Source: Dawidia cretensis
GTDB lineage: Bacteria; Bacteroidota; Bacteroidia; Cytophagales; Cyclobacteriaceae
DNA length: 64,000 nt
Reading direction: 5' to 3'
Assembly (NCBI RefSeq): GCF_018598175.1
Contig: NZ_JAHESE010000019.1
Coordinates: 1-64,000 of the forward strand
Positions 44,409 to 54,500 of the stretch are shown in pieces. The notes below the pieces were generated by a model, which was not told the DNA's origin, made no database searches, and saw only the letters and a program-made list of their open reading frames with translations. Position 1 is the first letter of the stretch. Each line of letters starts with the position of its first letter. The translations under genes and the position numbers were made by a program.

Positions 44409-45818
44409 ATGGATGTGAACACAAAAGCAGCAGAAATGGAAAAAGCCGGCACGGTCAATGAAAGCCCCCGTGCCAATATGCGGTTTGTTGTAACGATATC
44501 GCTCGTAGCAGCTTTTGGCGGCCTGCTGTTTGGATACGATACAGCGGTGATCGCCGGGGCCATTGGGTATCTACAAACCAAGTTTCAGCTTTCCGCTGCC
44601 ATGACGGGCTGGGCAGCTTCCAGCGCTATTTGGGGATGTATCTTTGGTGTACTCTGTACAGGCTATGTCAGCGACGCCATCGGCCGCAAGAAAGTACTGA
44701 TCCTGACCGCCATCATCTTCGCCGTATCGGCGGTGGGCTCGGCCATTCCGGTAGACCTCACGCAATTTGTTATCGCCCGGTTTATTAACGGCATTGCCGT
44801 GGGGGCTGCGTCGATGTTGTCGCCACTGTATATTGCCGAGATCGCACCGGCGAAGCACCGTGGTATATTGGTGACGCTGTATCAGCTGGCGATTGTGATC
44901 GGTATAAACCTGATCTACTTCATCAACATGAAGATCGCCAGCATGGGTAACGAAGCCTGGAATGTTGAGCTGGGCTGGCGCTATATGCTGGGATCAGAAG
45001 TAGTGCCGGCAATCATCTTTTTCGGCCTGCTCTTCCTCGTGCCGGAAAGTCCGCGTTGGCTCGCCAGCAAAAACCGGCTCGATGAAGCATTGAAGATTCT
45101 GAAGAAGCTCAACGGTGATATCCAGGCGCGTGTCGTGCTGCAAGACATTCGTAATACGCTGCACGAGGAGAAAGGTACTGTCCGCGAGCTCTTCTCAAAA
45201 GGACTGCGCGCAGCGTTGATCGTAGGTGTTGTACTGGCATTGTTCTCGCAGATAACCGGTATCAATGCAATCATTTATTATGCTCCGGAGATCTTAAAAA
45301 GCATCGGCATGGGCCAGGACGCCGCGTTGGTGCAGACTGTTATTATCGGTACAACCAATACCATCTTTACTTTCGTGGCCATTGCATTCATCGATAAGAT
45401 CGGCCGGCGCTCGCTGTTGCTGTGGGGCGTGTCCGGTATGGTCATCTGCCTGGCGGCCATCGGCCTGCTGTTTTATTTGCAGGTGGGCAACAACACCTGG
45501 CTGATGGTCTTTATCATCGGCTACATTGCTTCGTTTGCGTCTTCCCTCGGGCCTATTCCCTGGGTTATCATTTCTGAAATATTCCCTACTAAAACACGCG
45601 GTGTCGCGATGTCCCTGGCTACCGTGGTACTGTGGATCGGCGTGGCGCTGATTACGCAGTGGACGCCCGTGATGATGCAGGACCTGGGCGGTGCCTACAC
45701 ATTTTGGATCTTCATGGTCAATGCTGTGATACTCCTGGTCTTCTCGTACAGGATGATTCCCGAGACCAAGGGCAAGACCCTGGAAGAGATCGAGCGGATC
45801 TGGAAGAAGGAAGGATAA
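44409..45818 (+). CDS. Sugar/H+ symporter, MFS sugar-porter family
   Basis: The 469-residue protein has 12 membrane helices and the sugar-porter signatures: FGYDTAVIAGAIG in helix 1, DAIGRKKVLI after helix 2, PESPRWLASK after helix 6, QITGINAIIYYAPEI in helix 7, DKIGRRSLLL, and PETKGKTLEEIERIW at the end. XylE/GalP-like relatives import a hexose or pentose with a proton. Mannose is the likely substrate, given the linked isomerase and alpha-mannosidases. It follows the isomerase by 73 bases and precedes susC by 84. Confidence 0.93.
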   Translation: MDVNTKAAEMEKAGTVNESPRANMRFVVTISLVAAFGGLLFGYDTAVIAGAIGYLQTKFQLSAAMTGWAASSAIWGCIFGVLCTGYVSDAIGRKKVLILTAIIFAVSAVGSAIPVDLTQFVIARFINGIAVGAASMLSPLYIAEIAPAKHRGILVTLYQLAIVIGINLIYFINMKIASMGNEAWNVELGWRYMLGSEVVPAIIFFGLLFLVPESPRWLASKNRLDEALKILKKLNGDIQARVVLQDIRNTLHEEKGTVRELFSKGLRAALIVGVVLALFSQITGINAIIYYAPEILKSIGMGQDAALVQTVIIGTTNTIFTFVAIAFIDKIGRRSLLLWGVSGMVICLAAIGLLFYLQVGNNTWLMVFIIGYIASFASSLGPIPWVIISEIFPTKTRGVAMSLATVVLWIGVALITQWTPVMMQDLGGAYTFWIFMVNAVILLVFSYRMIPETKGKTLEEIERIWKKEG

Positions 45819-45902
45819 GGCTGAAGTAAGTAAAAAAGTCCCTGTACGTACGCCTAACAATTTGTATGAACATATCAACAACTAGCACCTAAACCTCCGT
45901 GT

Positions 45903-48875
45903 ATGAAAAGATTAATTACGTATTGGGCATGTTGCGGCATGCTCCTGTTTACCGTCGCGCCGGGCGGCGTGACCGGTGCCCCCCGGGCAGCGATCGTAAC
46001 CGACGTCGTGCAGGATGGCATTGTGGTGCGCGGCAAGATTACTTCGCCCGACGGCGAGGTGTTGCCGGGCTCTAATGTCGTGATCAAAGGCACCTCGCAA
46101 GGCACAATGGCCGATGCCGAAGGTAACTATACGCTGACCGTGCCCGATAAGAGCACGGTGCTGGTGTTTTCATTTGTAGGTTATCTGTCGGAAGAAATTA
46201 TCGTAGGCGAGCAGTCTACAATCAATGTAGCGCTAAACCCTTCGCTGGAAACACTGTCCGAGATAGTCGTCATGGGCTACCAGACGGTGAAGAAGTCGGA
46301 CGTAACGGGCGCTGTTTCATCCCTTGGCGCTGATCGTATCGTGCGGATACCTTCGAACGATATTCGGGCTGCGCTGATCGGCGTGCCGGGTGTTCGTGTG
46401 AGCGGTAATGACATCCGCGTGCGGGGTACGCGTTCGGTGCGGGCGGGCAACGATCCGCTCATTATCCTCGACGGTATGCCGTACTATGGCGGCCTCAATA
46501 CAATTGACCCGACCGACATCGCGTCGGTAGACGTGTTGAAAGACGCGTCATCCACCTCGCTGTATGGTGCGCAGGGCGCGAACGGTGTAATTGTGATTAC
46601 CACCAAGCAGGGTAAAGAGGGTAAGACGGTCGTGAGCTACGATATGTTTACCGGCATCGGCAAGGCAAACTATCATACATACGATCCGATGAACGCCAAC
46701 GAGTACGTTGCCATGAAACGCGAAGCCTACCGGGCAGCGGGAACATGGTCCAGCGTGGAGGACGATTCCAAAATATTCCTGGGTACCGAACTTGCCAACA
46801 TGGGTAAGGTTGATGCCGACTGGGTAGGCGAGTATTTCGAGCGCCCGACACATTGGACAAGCCATACGGTGACAGTTTCCTCAGGAACTCCCACAACACA
46901 ATATAAAATTCAGATCAACGCCCGGAACAACGACGCCCGCTTTGACGGTGCGTATTCAAATCAATACTATGCCAACATGAATCTCGATCATCAGGTCGCG
47001 AAGTTCATGAAGGTCGGATTGGCGGCGCGGTTGTATTACAGCCAAGAAAAAGCGAAGCCCGATCCGCTGCCCCTGCTGTTGCAGATGTCGCCGCTGATGC
47101 CGATCTATAACGAAGACGGCTCTCTGAACAACGACATGGGCGATCCGATCGTCAAGAATCCCTTTGCGACGGAAAGCAACGACGTCTATGACGAGCGCCG
47201 CGAAAGCTGGAGAGCTTTTCTGAAGGGTTATGCATTGTTTGACATCACCAAGGGGCTGACGTTCCGTACGAACTTCTCCTATAACCCCGGGTTTTATGCC
47301 CAGGGACTGTACTATGACCAGCGCTGGTGGGGATATAATGATGCCCGCAACCGGGTCGAGACACAGAACAACCGCAATGCGGACTATATGTGGAACAACG
47401 TGTTGAACTATAAAAAGACGTTCAACAAGCATGCCATCGACGTATTGGGTGTATACGAGATCCAGAACGTAGAAGCTATTAATAATTCTGTCAGTGCCCG
47501 CGATCAGGTATTGGCTGGCTATAAGTGGTTCAATATGGGTGCGCTGAGCGACAGTAAAACACTGGGATCGGCGTTTACCCGCACGCAGATGATCTCGTAC
47601 GTAGGACGTATTCACTACGCCTACAACGACCGGTATATGGCCACCGTTACCTTCCGTCAGGACGGCGCCTCGCAGCTTTCGAAAGATCAGCGGTGGGATT
47701 TCTTTCCGTCGTTTGCATTGGCATGGCGTGCGTCGGAAGAGTCGTTTGTACAGGAAAACATCCCGGTCATATCCGACCTGAAACTGCGCGCCAGCTATGG
47801 CGTAAGCGGCAACCGGTCGATCGGCGCCTATGCCACCCGCGGTACGCTGAACACATCTTTTGTGACCTTCAATACCGAGAGCGGAGAGGTACATTACCCC
47901 GGGCTCGAGCCGGGTATCCGCCCCACACCGTACCTGACGTGGGAAAAAACAAAGTCACTTGACTTCGGTATCGACTTCGGTATTTTCGACAACCGCATCA
48001 CTGGTACGATCGACTACTATAAATCGAAAACGTACGACCTGCTGAACGAACGGAAACTGCCTTACACCAGCGGCTTCGATAAAGCCATGGAGAATGTAGG
48101 CCGTACGCAAAACACCGGTCTGGAGATCGCCCTGAACGCAGTGGCCGTCAGCAAGGGTTCTTTCCGATGGAGCGTCGGCGCGACCTACTACCGCAACAAG
48201 GAAGAGATGATCGAGCTGTATGACCCGCGCCTGGACAAGGATATCAACAACGGTTGGTGGATCGGCCAGCCCGTGTCCGGTGTACGCTTCGACTACAAAC
48301 AAGCCGGCATCTGGCAAACAGACGAAGCCGACGTAGCCGCCATTTATGGGCAGAAGCCCGGTGAAGTGAAAGTGGTTGACTTGAACGGCGATGCAAAGAT
48401 CGACGGCGACGACCGCGTGATCATCGGCAACGGCCGTCCAAAATGGATGGGCTCTATCTCGTCGACCATTAACTGGAAGAACTTCGACTTTACCTTCGAT
48501 ATGTATGCGGAGATCGGCGCGCTTACGTTCGACAGCTATAAAGCCACCATCTGGCCAGGCCAGGTGGGCCGTTGGAATACCGTGAACGTCGATTACTGGA
48601 CACCCGAGAATCCGTCCAACAGATCTCCCCGTCCGGTGGCCGGCCAGACCATGCGGTATATGTCGGCAACCGCGTATCACAGCAATGATTATATAGATGT
48701 GCGGAACATCACATTGGGCTATACGGTCAACAACGCCCTGCTCAAAAACGCAGTTAGCAAGTTGCGCGTCTATGCCACGGTCAATGCTCCGTTCCGCTAC
48801 TGGGGTTACTGGCGCGAGGATGGCATCCAGTTCAACGAGACACAATACATCATGGGCCTCAACTTTCAGTTATAA
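45903..48875 (+). CDS. SusC-like TonB-dependent outer-membrane transporter
   Basis: The 990-residue protein has a signal peptide (about 1-26), a carboxypeptidase-regulatory-like beta-domain (about 40-112, VVRGKITSPDGEVLPGSNVVIKGT), a plug (about 120-235, IRVRGTRSVRAGNDPLIILDG and LYGAQGANGVIVITTKQG), then the 22-strand barrel ending in GLNFQL. No STN domain sits between the signal peptide and the beta-domain, so it is not built to signal through FecR. It should import oligosaccharides captured by the SusD partner 12 bases downstream. Confidence 0.95.
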   Translation: MKRLITYWACCGMLLFTVAPGGVTGAPRAAIVTDVVQDGIVVRGKITSPDGEVLPGSNVVIKGTSQGTMADAEGNYTLTVPDKSTVLVFSFVGYLSEEIIVGEQSTINVALNPSLETLSEIVVMGYQTVKKSDVTGAVSSLGADRIVRIPSNDIRAALIGVPGVRVSGNDIRVRGTRSVRAGNDPLIILDGMPYYGGLNTIDPTDIASVDVLKDASSTSLYGAQGANGVIVITTKQGKEGKTVVSYDMFTGIGKANYHTYDPMNANEYVAMKREAYRAAGTWSSVEDDSKIFLGTELANMGKVDADWVGEYFERPTHWTSHTVTVSSGTPTTQYKIQINARNNDARFDGAYSNQYYANMNLDHQVAKFMKVGLAARLYYSQEKAKPDPLPLLLQMSPLMPIYNEDGSLNNDMGDPIVKNPFATESNDVYDERRESWRAFLKGYALFDITKGLTFRTNFSYNPGFYAQGLYYDQRWWGYNDARNRVETQNNRNADYMWNNVLNYKKTFNKHAIDVLGVYEIQNVEAINNSVSARDQVLAGYKWFNMGALSDSKTLGSAFTRTQMISYVGRIHYAYNDRYMATVTFRQDGASQLSKDQRWDFFPSFALAWRASEESFVQENIPVISDLKLRASYGVSGNRSIGAYATRGTLNTSFVTFNTESGEVHYPGLEPGIRPTPYLTWEKTKSLDFGIDFGIFDNRITGTIDYYKSKTYDLLNERKLPYTSGFDKAMENVGRTQNTGLEIALNAVAVSKGSFRWSVGATYYRNKEEMIELYDPRLDKDINNGWWIGQPVSGVRFDYKQAGIWQTDEADVAAIYGQKPGEVKVVDLNGDAKIDGDDRVIIGNGRPKWMGSISSTINWKNFDFTFDMYAEIGALTFDSYKATIWPGQVGRWNTVNVDYWTPENPSNRSPRPVAGQTMRYMSATAYHSNDYIDVRNITLGYTVNNALLKNAVSKLRVYATVNAPFRYWGYWREDGIQFNETQYIMGLNFQL

Positions 48876-48887
48876 AATATTAAAAGG

Positions 48888-50516
48888 ATGAAAAAATTAC
48901 TCTATAGCGCATTGGTGATTGCTTTCACCTTCAGCGCGATCCGATGCTCCGAAAGCTACCTGGACGAGGAGTCGTATGGCCCTACGGTAGCTGTATTTGA
49001 GACCGAAGAGGGAAGTGAATCGCTTGTGCACCTGCTGTATAAAAAACTGAACGTCTACGGCGGTACGTTCAGCCTGGGCTTTATGACCGAGAATGGCGCC
49101 GATACCTGGCTCCGGGGCAAGAACGCCGCCGGTACCCCGGTAACGGACTACCTGGGGCTCGATGCCAACAGCGCTGACGTTGCCTGGTACTGGAATCATT
49201 TTTACAAAGCCTTGTGGAACTGCAACCTGTTCCTGGAAACTTATCCGGACATGGTCTATAGCGATCCAAAAGTAAAAGAAGGCCGCAAGGGCGAGGTGCT
49301 GACGTTACAGGCATTTTTCCTGTGGCACGTGACAGAACAATGGGGCGACACGTACTTGCCAAAATCGACCGACGTAGAGGAGGGCCTTCGGGCGGAAAGA
49401 TCTACACGGGAGGATTTTTACAATAGAATTATCGCCAACCTGGAAGAGGCCATCACCATTCTTCCGCCCAAAACAAACGAGCTCGGGCGTGTGGACCAAG
49501 GCGTTGCAAAGGCATTGCTCACACGTATATACCTGTATCATGGCGATTGGCAAAAGGCAGCGGATATGGCGGAGGACGTCATCAAAAATCATGGTTACGC
49601 TCTTGAACCGTCCTGGACGGCACTGTGGGACGAGACGAAGAAGGTCAACAAGGAATTCATCTGGACGGCGGAGTTTAGCGACGACGATGCATTTGGCGCA
49701 GGCGGCAGCTGGTACTGGCAAGCATACGCCATGCACATCGACCGCTTTGCCGGTGTGAAAACAGAGCTGGGCTATACCGGCTTCGGCGGCTGCCAGATCA
49801 TGCCATCCAAATACTATATCTCGTTATTCAATCAGGAGGCCGACTTGCGCTGGTCCCAGGGGCACCAGTGGGCGTGGCTGTACAATGACCCGGCGGACGA
49901 CACCTCGGTGTTCCCGGAAATGAAAACGCTGTACTCCGATACGGCATTGTATCTGTATACCGGTGTGTTGACAGCGGGTCAACGTGCAGCCGTGGCTCAC
50001 AAGTATACGGTCTTTGATATGAACGACATGTACGATGCCGCGGGCGTTCCCAAAGACCGCGGTACATTTATCGGTCTTACCAAATTTGACGACCAGACGC
50101 GTCCCAGCGACCTGTCCAATATCTCTGCCCGCAACTATCCGATCATCCGGTTGGGTGAAATATACCTGATCGCTGCCGAGGCGCAGCTGCGCCTGGGTGC
50201 CGCGGGTACCGCTGCACAGTATATCAACGATTTGCGTGCACGTGTCATCACCCCGGGGCACGAAGCCGAGATGACGGTTTCCGACGCCGACATGAGCATC
50301 GACTTCATCCTGGACGAGCGCGGCCGCGAGCTGGGCGGCGAGTTCCAGCGCTGGTATGACCTGAAGCGCACGGGAAAACTACTCGAACGTGTGCGGGCGT
50401 ATAATCCTGACGCAGCGCCGAACATTCAGGACCACCACCTGGTGCGCCCTATTCCACAACCGCAGTTTGACGGTATGCCTGACCCTGAAACGTTAGGACA
50501 AAACCCGGAGTATTAA
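48888..50516 (+). CDS. SusD/RagB-family surface glycan-binding lipoprotein
   Basis: The 542-residue protein has a lipoprotein signal with Cys20 (FSAIRCSES). It has the helical SusD architecture: WNCNLFLETYPDMV, LQAFFLWHVTEQWGD (the TPR-like Leu-x-Ala-Phe pattern), ALLTRIYLYHGDWQKAADMAE, and the end FILDERGRELGGEFQRWYDLKRTGKL. It forms the lid of the SusC channel and binds the glycan at the surface. Aromatic residues around EFIWTAEFS may contribute to the binding site. It is directly coupled to susC. Confidence 0.95.
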   Translation: MKKLLYSALVIAFTFSAIRCSESYLDEESYGPTVAVFETEEGSESLVHLLYKKLNVYGGTFSLGFMTENGADTWLRGKNAAGTPVTDYLGLDANSADVAWYWNHFYKALWNCNLFLETYPDMVYSDPKVKEGRKGEVLTLQAFFLWHVTEQWGDTYLPKSTDVEEGLRAERSTREDFYNRIIANLEEAITILPPKTNELGRVDQGVAKALLTRIYLYHGDWQKAADMAEDVIKNHGYALEPSWTALWDETKKVNKEFIWTAEFSDDDAFGAGGSWYWQAYAMHIDRFAGVKTELGYTGFGGCQIMPSKYYISLFNQEADLRWSQGHQWAWLYNDPADDTSVFPEMKTLYSDTALYLYTGVLTAGQRAAVAHKYTVFDMNDMYDAAGVPKDRGTFIGLTKFDDQTRPSDLSNISARNYPIIRLGEIYLIAAEAQLRLGAAGTAAQYINDLRARVITPGHEAEMTVSDADMSIDFILDERGRELGGEFQRWYDLKRTGKLLERVRAYNPDAAPNIQDHHLVRPIPQPQFDGMPDPETLGQNPEY

Positions 50517-50546
50517 TCCAGACAAGAACTTCAACTGAAAACATTT

Positions 50547-51476
50547 ATGTTAAACAGAAATATATTCCTGATACTGGCGTTGTTCAGCATCGCCATGGCT
50601 TCCTGCAGCGATGACGACGCCGCCGACTCGGCCGCCCACAGTGCGCTGGTAGGAAAGATCGGCGAGGCACAAGCGCTGCTCGCCAACACGGAGGAAGGCC
50701 TGGAGGAAGGCAACCTGGCGCCGGGCTCCAAAGTACAGCTGACGGCACAAATCGAGTGGGCTCAGTATATTCTCGACAATAGCCCTGATGATGCTTTTGA
50801 AAACGCGCTGGGAATTTTGCAGACAGCCATGGATAACTATCAGGGCAACACGATCAAGCCCGGTTATCCTTCCTTCGGTGTCGGCAGCAACATGGACATC
50901 GGCACCATTGCCGATTACGACATCCGCGATAAGTTTACCATCGAGTTTGACGCACGCTTTAAGGATATGACCGGTGGTAACCTGTTTACAGGTGAAGATG
51001 CGAGCGGCGGCTTCATCACGCGTTACAACGCGCAAGGCACCTTGCAGGCGTACGTACACAACGGTGGCTGGGTAGGCGGCAACGTAGGGTTTGCTTTCCA
51101 GCCAAAAGTATGGTATCACCTCACCTTTACGTTCGATGGACAGAATGTCGTACTTTACGTAGACGGAGTGGTACGCATGACGGTCGGCGGAGCCAAGAAC
51201 CGCATGAACGTAAAGCCTGAAACACACATCAAGATCGGAACCCACCCCACTTACGAAGGACGGTTCTTTGCCGGCGAGGTGCGTCAGGTGAGCCTGTGGA
51301 ACGTCGTGAAAACACCCGAACAAATTGCGGCCGATACTGGCAGGGACTTTGCCGCGGATGAGCAAGGTCTGCTGGCCTATTGGCCGCTGACCCTGAACCT
51401 GGGCACATCTATTCTCGACAAGACCGGCAACCATACCATGAACGGTACCTTGGTGACCTGGATTGGCATTGAATAA
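50547..51476 (+). CDS. LamG-domain surface lipoprotein
   Basis: The 309-residue protein has a lipoprotein signal (IAMASCSDDD, Cys20) followed by acidic residues, a pattern seen in surface-exposed Bacteroidota lipoproteins. Residues about 30-105 form a helical region (LLANTEEGLEEGNLAPGSK), like the DUF4972/FIVAR type. The C-terminal 200 residues form a concanavalin-like LamG domain (FTIEFDARFKD, WYHLTFTFDGQNVVLYVDG, GEVRQVSLWN). It is most likely the extra glycan-binding protein of the locus, in the position of a SusE/SusF protein. It follows susD by 30 bases. Confidence 0.9.
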   Translation: MLNRNIFLILALFSIAMASCSDDDAADSAAHSALVGKIGEAQALLANTEEGLEEGNLAPGSKVQLTAQIEWAQYILDNSPDDAFENALGILQTAMDNYQGNTIKPGYPSFGVGSNMDIGTIADYDIRDKFTIEFDARFKDMTGGNLFTGEDASGGFITRYNAQGTLQAYVHNGGWVGGNVGFAFQPKVWYHLTFTFDGQNVVLYVDGVVRMTVGGAKNRMNVKPETHIKIGTHPTYEGRFFAGEVRQVSLWNVVKTPEQIAADTGRDFAADEQGLLAYWPLTLNLGTSILDKTGNHTMNGTLVTWIGIE

Positions 51477-51485
51477 TTTACTTAC

Positions 51486-51520
51486 ACCCTTCCCGGCCGG
51501 TAACGCAGGGCGGGAAGGGT
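51486..51520 (+). other. Intercistronic hairpin between the LamG gene and GH92
   Basis: A perfect 10-bp stem ACCCTTCCCG (51486-51495) / CGGGAAGGGT (51511-51520) has a 15-base loop and no T-tract. It lies in the only sizeable gap of the enzyme half of the locus. It may be a processing or stability element. Confidence 0.6.
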
Positions 51521-51537
51521 TAAACCATCTATGCGTA

Positions 51538-54500
51538 ATGAAAAGATTCATTGTTCTCGTACTTCTTTCTTTGATCGGCATCGATCGTGCCGCGGCCACC
51601 GACATTTGGAGCATTGGCAAGAACGACAACTCCGCTTCCGACCTGGCCCTGGGCCCGGCGGATTATAAAAAATTCTTGAGTAAGGACTTTGGTTTCGAAG
51701 ACCGCTTTTTCCTTGTCGGTCGTTCGAATGCCGCGACGGATTTTCCGTATGTGCTGCCCGGCCCCGACGACACCTGGGGTGGCACGTGGGGCACGTCGGG
51801 CTGGCGTACGCACGAGATCAATATTCTGTTCGGTATAAAAACATTGCCTGCCGGTGGTCCGTGGAAACTCGTGATCGATCTGGTCGATGCGCATCCGCGC
51901 AAGTCGCTGCTAAAGGTGGGCATCAATGAACAGCAATTCGAGAAGTTCCTGTTGAAGGGAAATTCTGACGCTTCGCTGACCGGCAGTGCGCCCGCAAACT
52001 CGGAGCGTGTGCTGGAGATTCCGTTGCGTGAAGGTGTGATGCGCCGCGGCGGCAACGCCATCATGATTACAGTGCTGGAAGGTTCGTGGGTGGTATTTGA
52101 CCACATCCGACTGGAAGGCCCGAACGGCGTGACATTGACGGTGAACGACAACGTTTTTGTGCGCAACGTTAGGCCCGCGTCTTATGAATTAAAAGACGGC
52201 AAGAAAAATATTCAGCCGCTGCTGGTAGACGTAGAGCACCTGGCCGGCACCCCGCGCCTGGAAGTGCAACTCGATGGCAAGACAATTCTGGAAAGCATAC
52301 TGGACTCGGCCCGCTATCAACTGGAGGCGCCTATGCCTGCCGTTACCAAGGCTAAAACGAGCCTGTACCGCATCGTCGTTAATGGAAAAGAAATTGAAGC
52401 GGGCGCTGTACAACGCACCGCCGGGAATGTGCAAACTCCGGCCGACTATGTTGATACGCGCATAGGTACCGCGCACTCCCGTTGGATGATTGCGCCCGGT
52501 CCGTGGATGCCCTTCAGCATGGTAAAGCTCAGCCCCGACAACCAGAACATAGGCTGGCAGGCGGGTTATCAGCCGACGTTCGAGACCATTGGCAGCTTTA
52601 CACACATTCATGAGTGGACCATGGCCGGCCTGGGCACGATGCCGACCAACGGCACGTTGCAAACCAGGGTAGGTGGAGAGTTCGATCCCGACGGCGGTTA
52701 CCGATCGCGTATCGACAAAGCGACGGAAGAAGCGCCACTGGGATATTATAAGGTATATATGCCCGACACCCGCATCTGGGCCGAAGTAACGGCCACGGAA
52801 CGTGCGGGCTTTCAGCGTTATACCTTCCCGAAAGACCAGGACGGCCGCGTGATGATCGATTTGCACGTACAAGCGGAGTATGACTATAAATTATTGGAAG
52901 TAGAGATCCGGAAAGTAAGCGACTACCGCATCGAGGGGCGCAGCCACCAGATCTCGCCACGCCCAACGGTGTGGAGTGACGATGCCGACCAGGAGTATAC
53001 GGTGAACTTCGTTATTGAATTTGATCAGCCCATTAAAAAAATCGGCGGTTGGCTCAACGACGAATTGGTAGACATCAGCAAACTGCAAGGCAAGGACTTG
53101 AAGGATGCGGGTGTATATGTTGAATTCGATACGAAAAAATCCGCTGTCGTGCAGGCTCGCTCCGGCATATCGCTGGTGAGCATTGCCAATGCCGGCGAGA
53201 ACCTGGAGAAAGAAATTACCAGACCCTTTGGCTGGAAGTATGATGCCGTGGTAGAGAACCAAAAGAACGTGTGGAACGGCTATCTGTCGCGCATTGCGAT
53301 TACGTCGGACAACCGCTTGGAGAAAGTACGGTTTTATACCAACTTCTTCCGCTCGCTGTGCCGCAATACGTGGAGCGATGTTAACGGCGAGTGGATGGCA
53401 CCGGACGAGACCAAACAAAAGTTTACCAACCCTAATCACCTGGCGCTTGGCTGCGACGCGTTCTGGAATACATTCTGGAACCTGAACCAACTGTGGAACC
53501 TGGCGACACCGGAGTGGTCGTCTAAGTGGGTGAACTCGCAGCTGGCGATGTACGATGTCAACGGCTGGCTGGCCAAAGGCCCCGCCGGGATGGAGTATAT
53601 ACCGGTGATGGTGGCCGAACACGAAATACCGTTGATGGTTTCGGCGTATCAAATGGGCGTCCGTGATTTTGATACGGAGAAGGCTTTCCAGGCGATGAAA
53701 AAAATGCAGACGACGCCTGCCGGTCCCGTAGCAGGAGGTTTTGCGGGTAACCGCGACCTGGTGGCGTACATGAAGTATAAATATGTGCCGTCAGACCTCG
53801 GCCGGTTCTCCAACTCGCTCGAATATTCATACGACGACTGGGCGGTGTCGCAATTTGCCAAAGCGTTGGGCAAAGAGGCCGACTATAAAGTATTTGCCGA
53901 GCGCGGTGAATGGTGGCGGAATGCCTTCAATCCGAAGAATGGTTATGCCCAGCTGCGCGACAGCAAGGGTGTGTTTACAGAGCCGTTTGACCCCTTCCAG
54001 TCGGGCCGCAACCACCACTATGTGGAAGGCAACTCCTGGCAGTTGAGTTTCTTTGTGCCGCAGGATGTGCCGGCCCTCGCCGATGTCATCGGGAAGAAGA
54101 CATTTACCGATCGCCTCCACTGGGGTTTTGTAGCCAGTGAGCCGTGGCGGTACAATGCGCCCAACGACCAGTACTGGGATTATCCCGTCGTACAGGGCAA
54201 CCAGCAGTCTATGCACTTTGCCTTCCTGTTCAATTGGGTAGGCCAACCGTGGCTGACGCAGAAGTGGAGCCGCTCGATCCTGGAAGAATACTACGGCGGC
54301 GGCCAGGCCAATGCCTACCTGGGCGACGAAGATCAGGGCCAGATGAGCGCATGGTTTGTGATGGCGTCCATTGGCCTCTTCCAGACGGATGGCGGCTGTC
54401 GTGCCGAGCCGGTATACGAGATCGCCAGTCCGCTGTACGAGCAGGTCGTCATAGACCTTGGCGGACGTTATGGTCGCGGGAAACAGTTTGTGATCGAAGC

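Noticed and set aside
46956-48845. Two long minus-strand frames (312 and 296 codons) opposite susC
   Set aside because: Both mirror the susC codons; the composition is rich in His, Val and Gly without any domain, and susC is certain.
50550-51629. A 359-codon minus-strand frame across the LamG gene and the GH92 start
   Set aside because: It spans two well-supported genes and the intergenic hairpin, with no family match or plausible start context.
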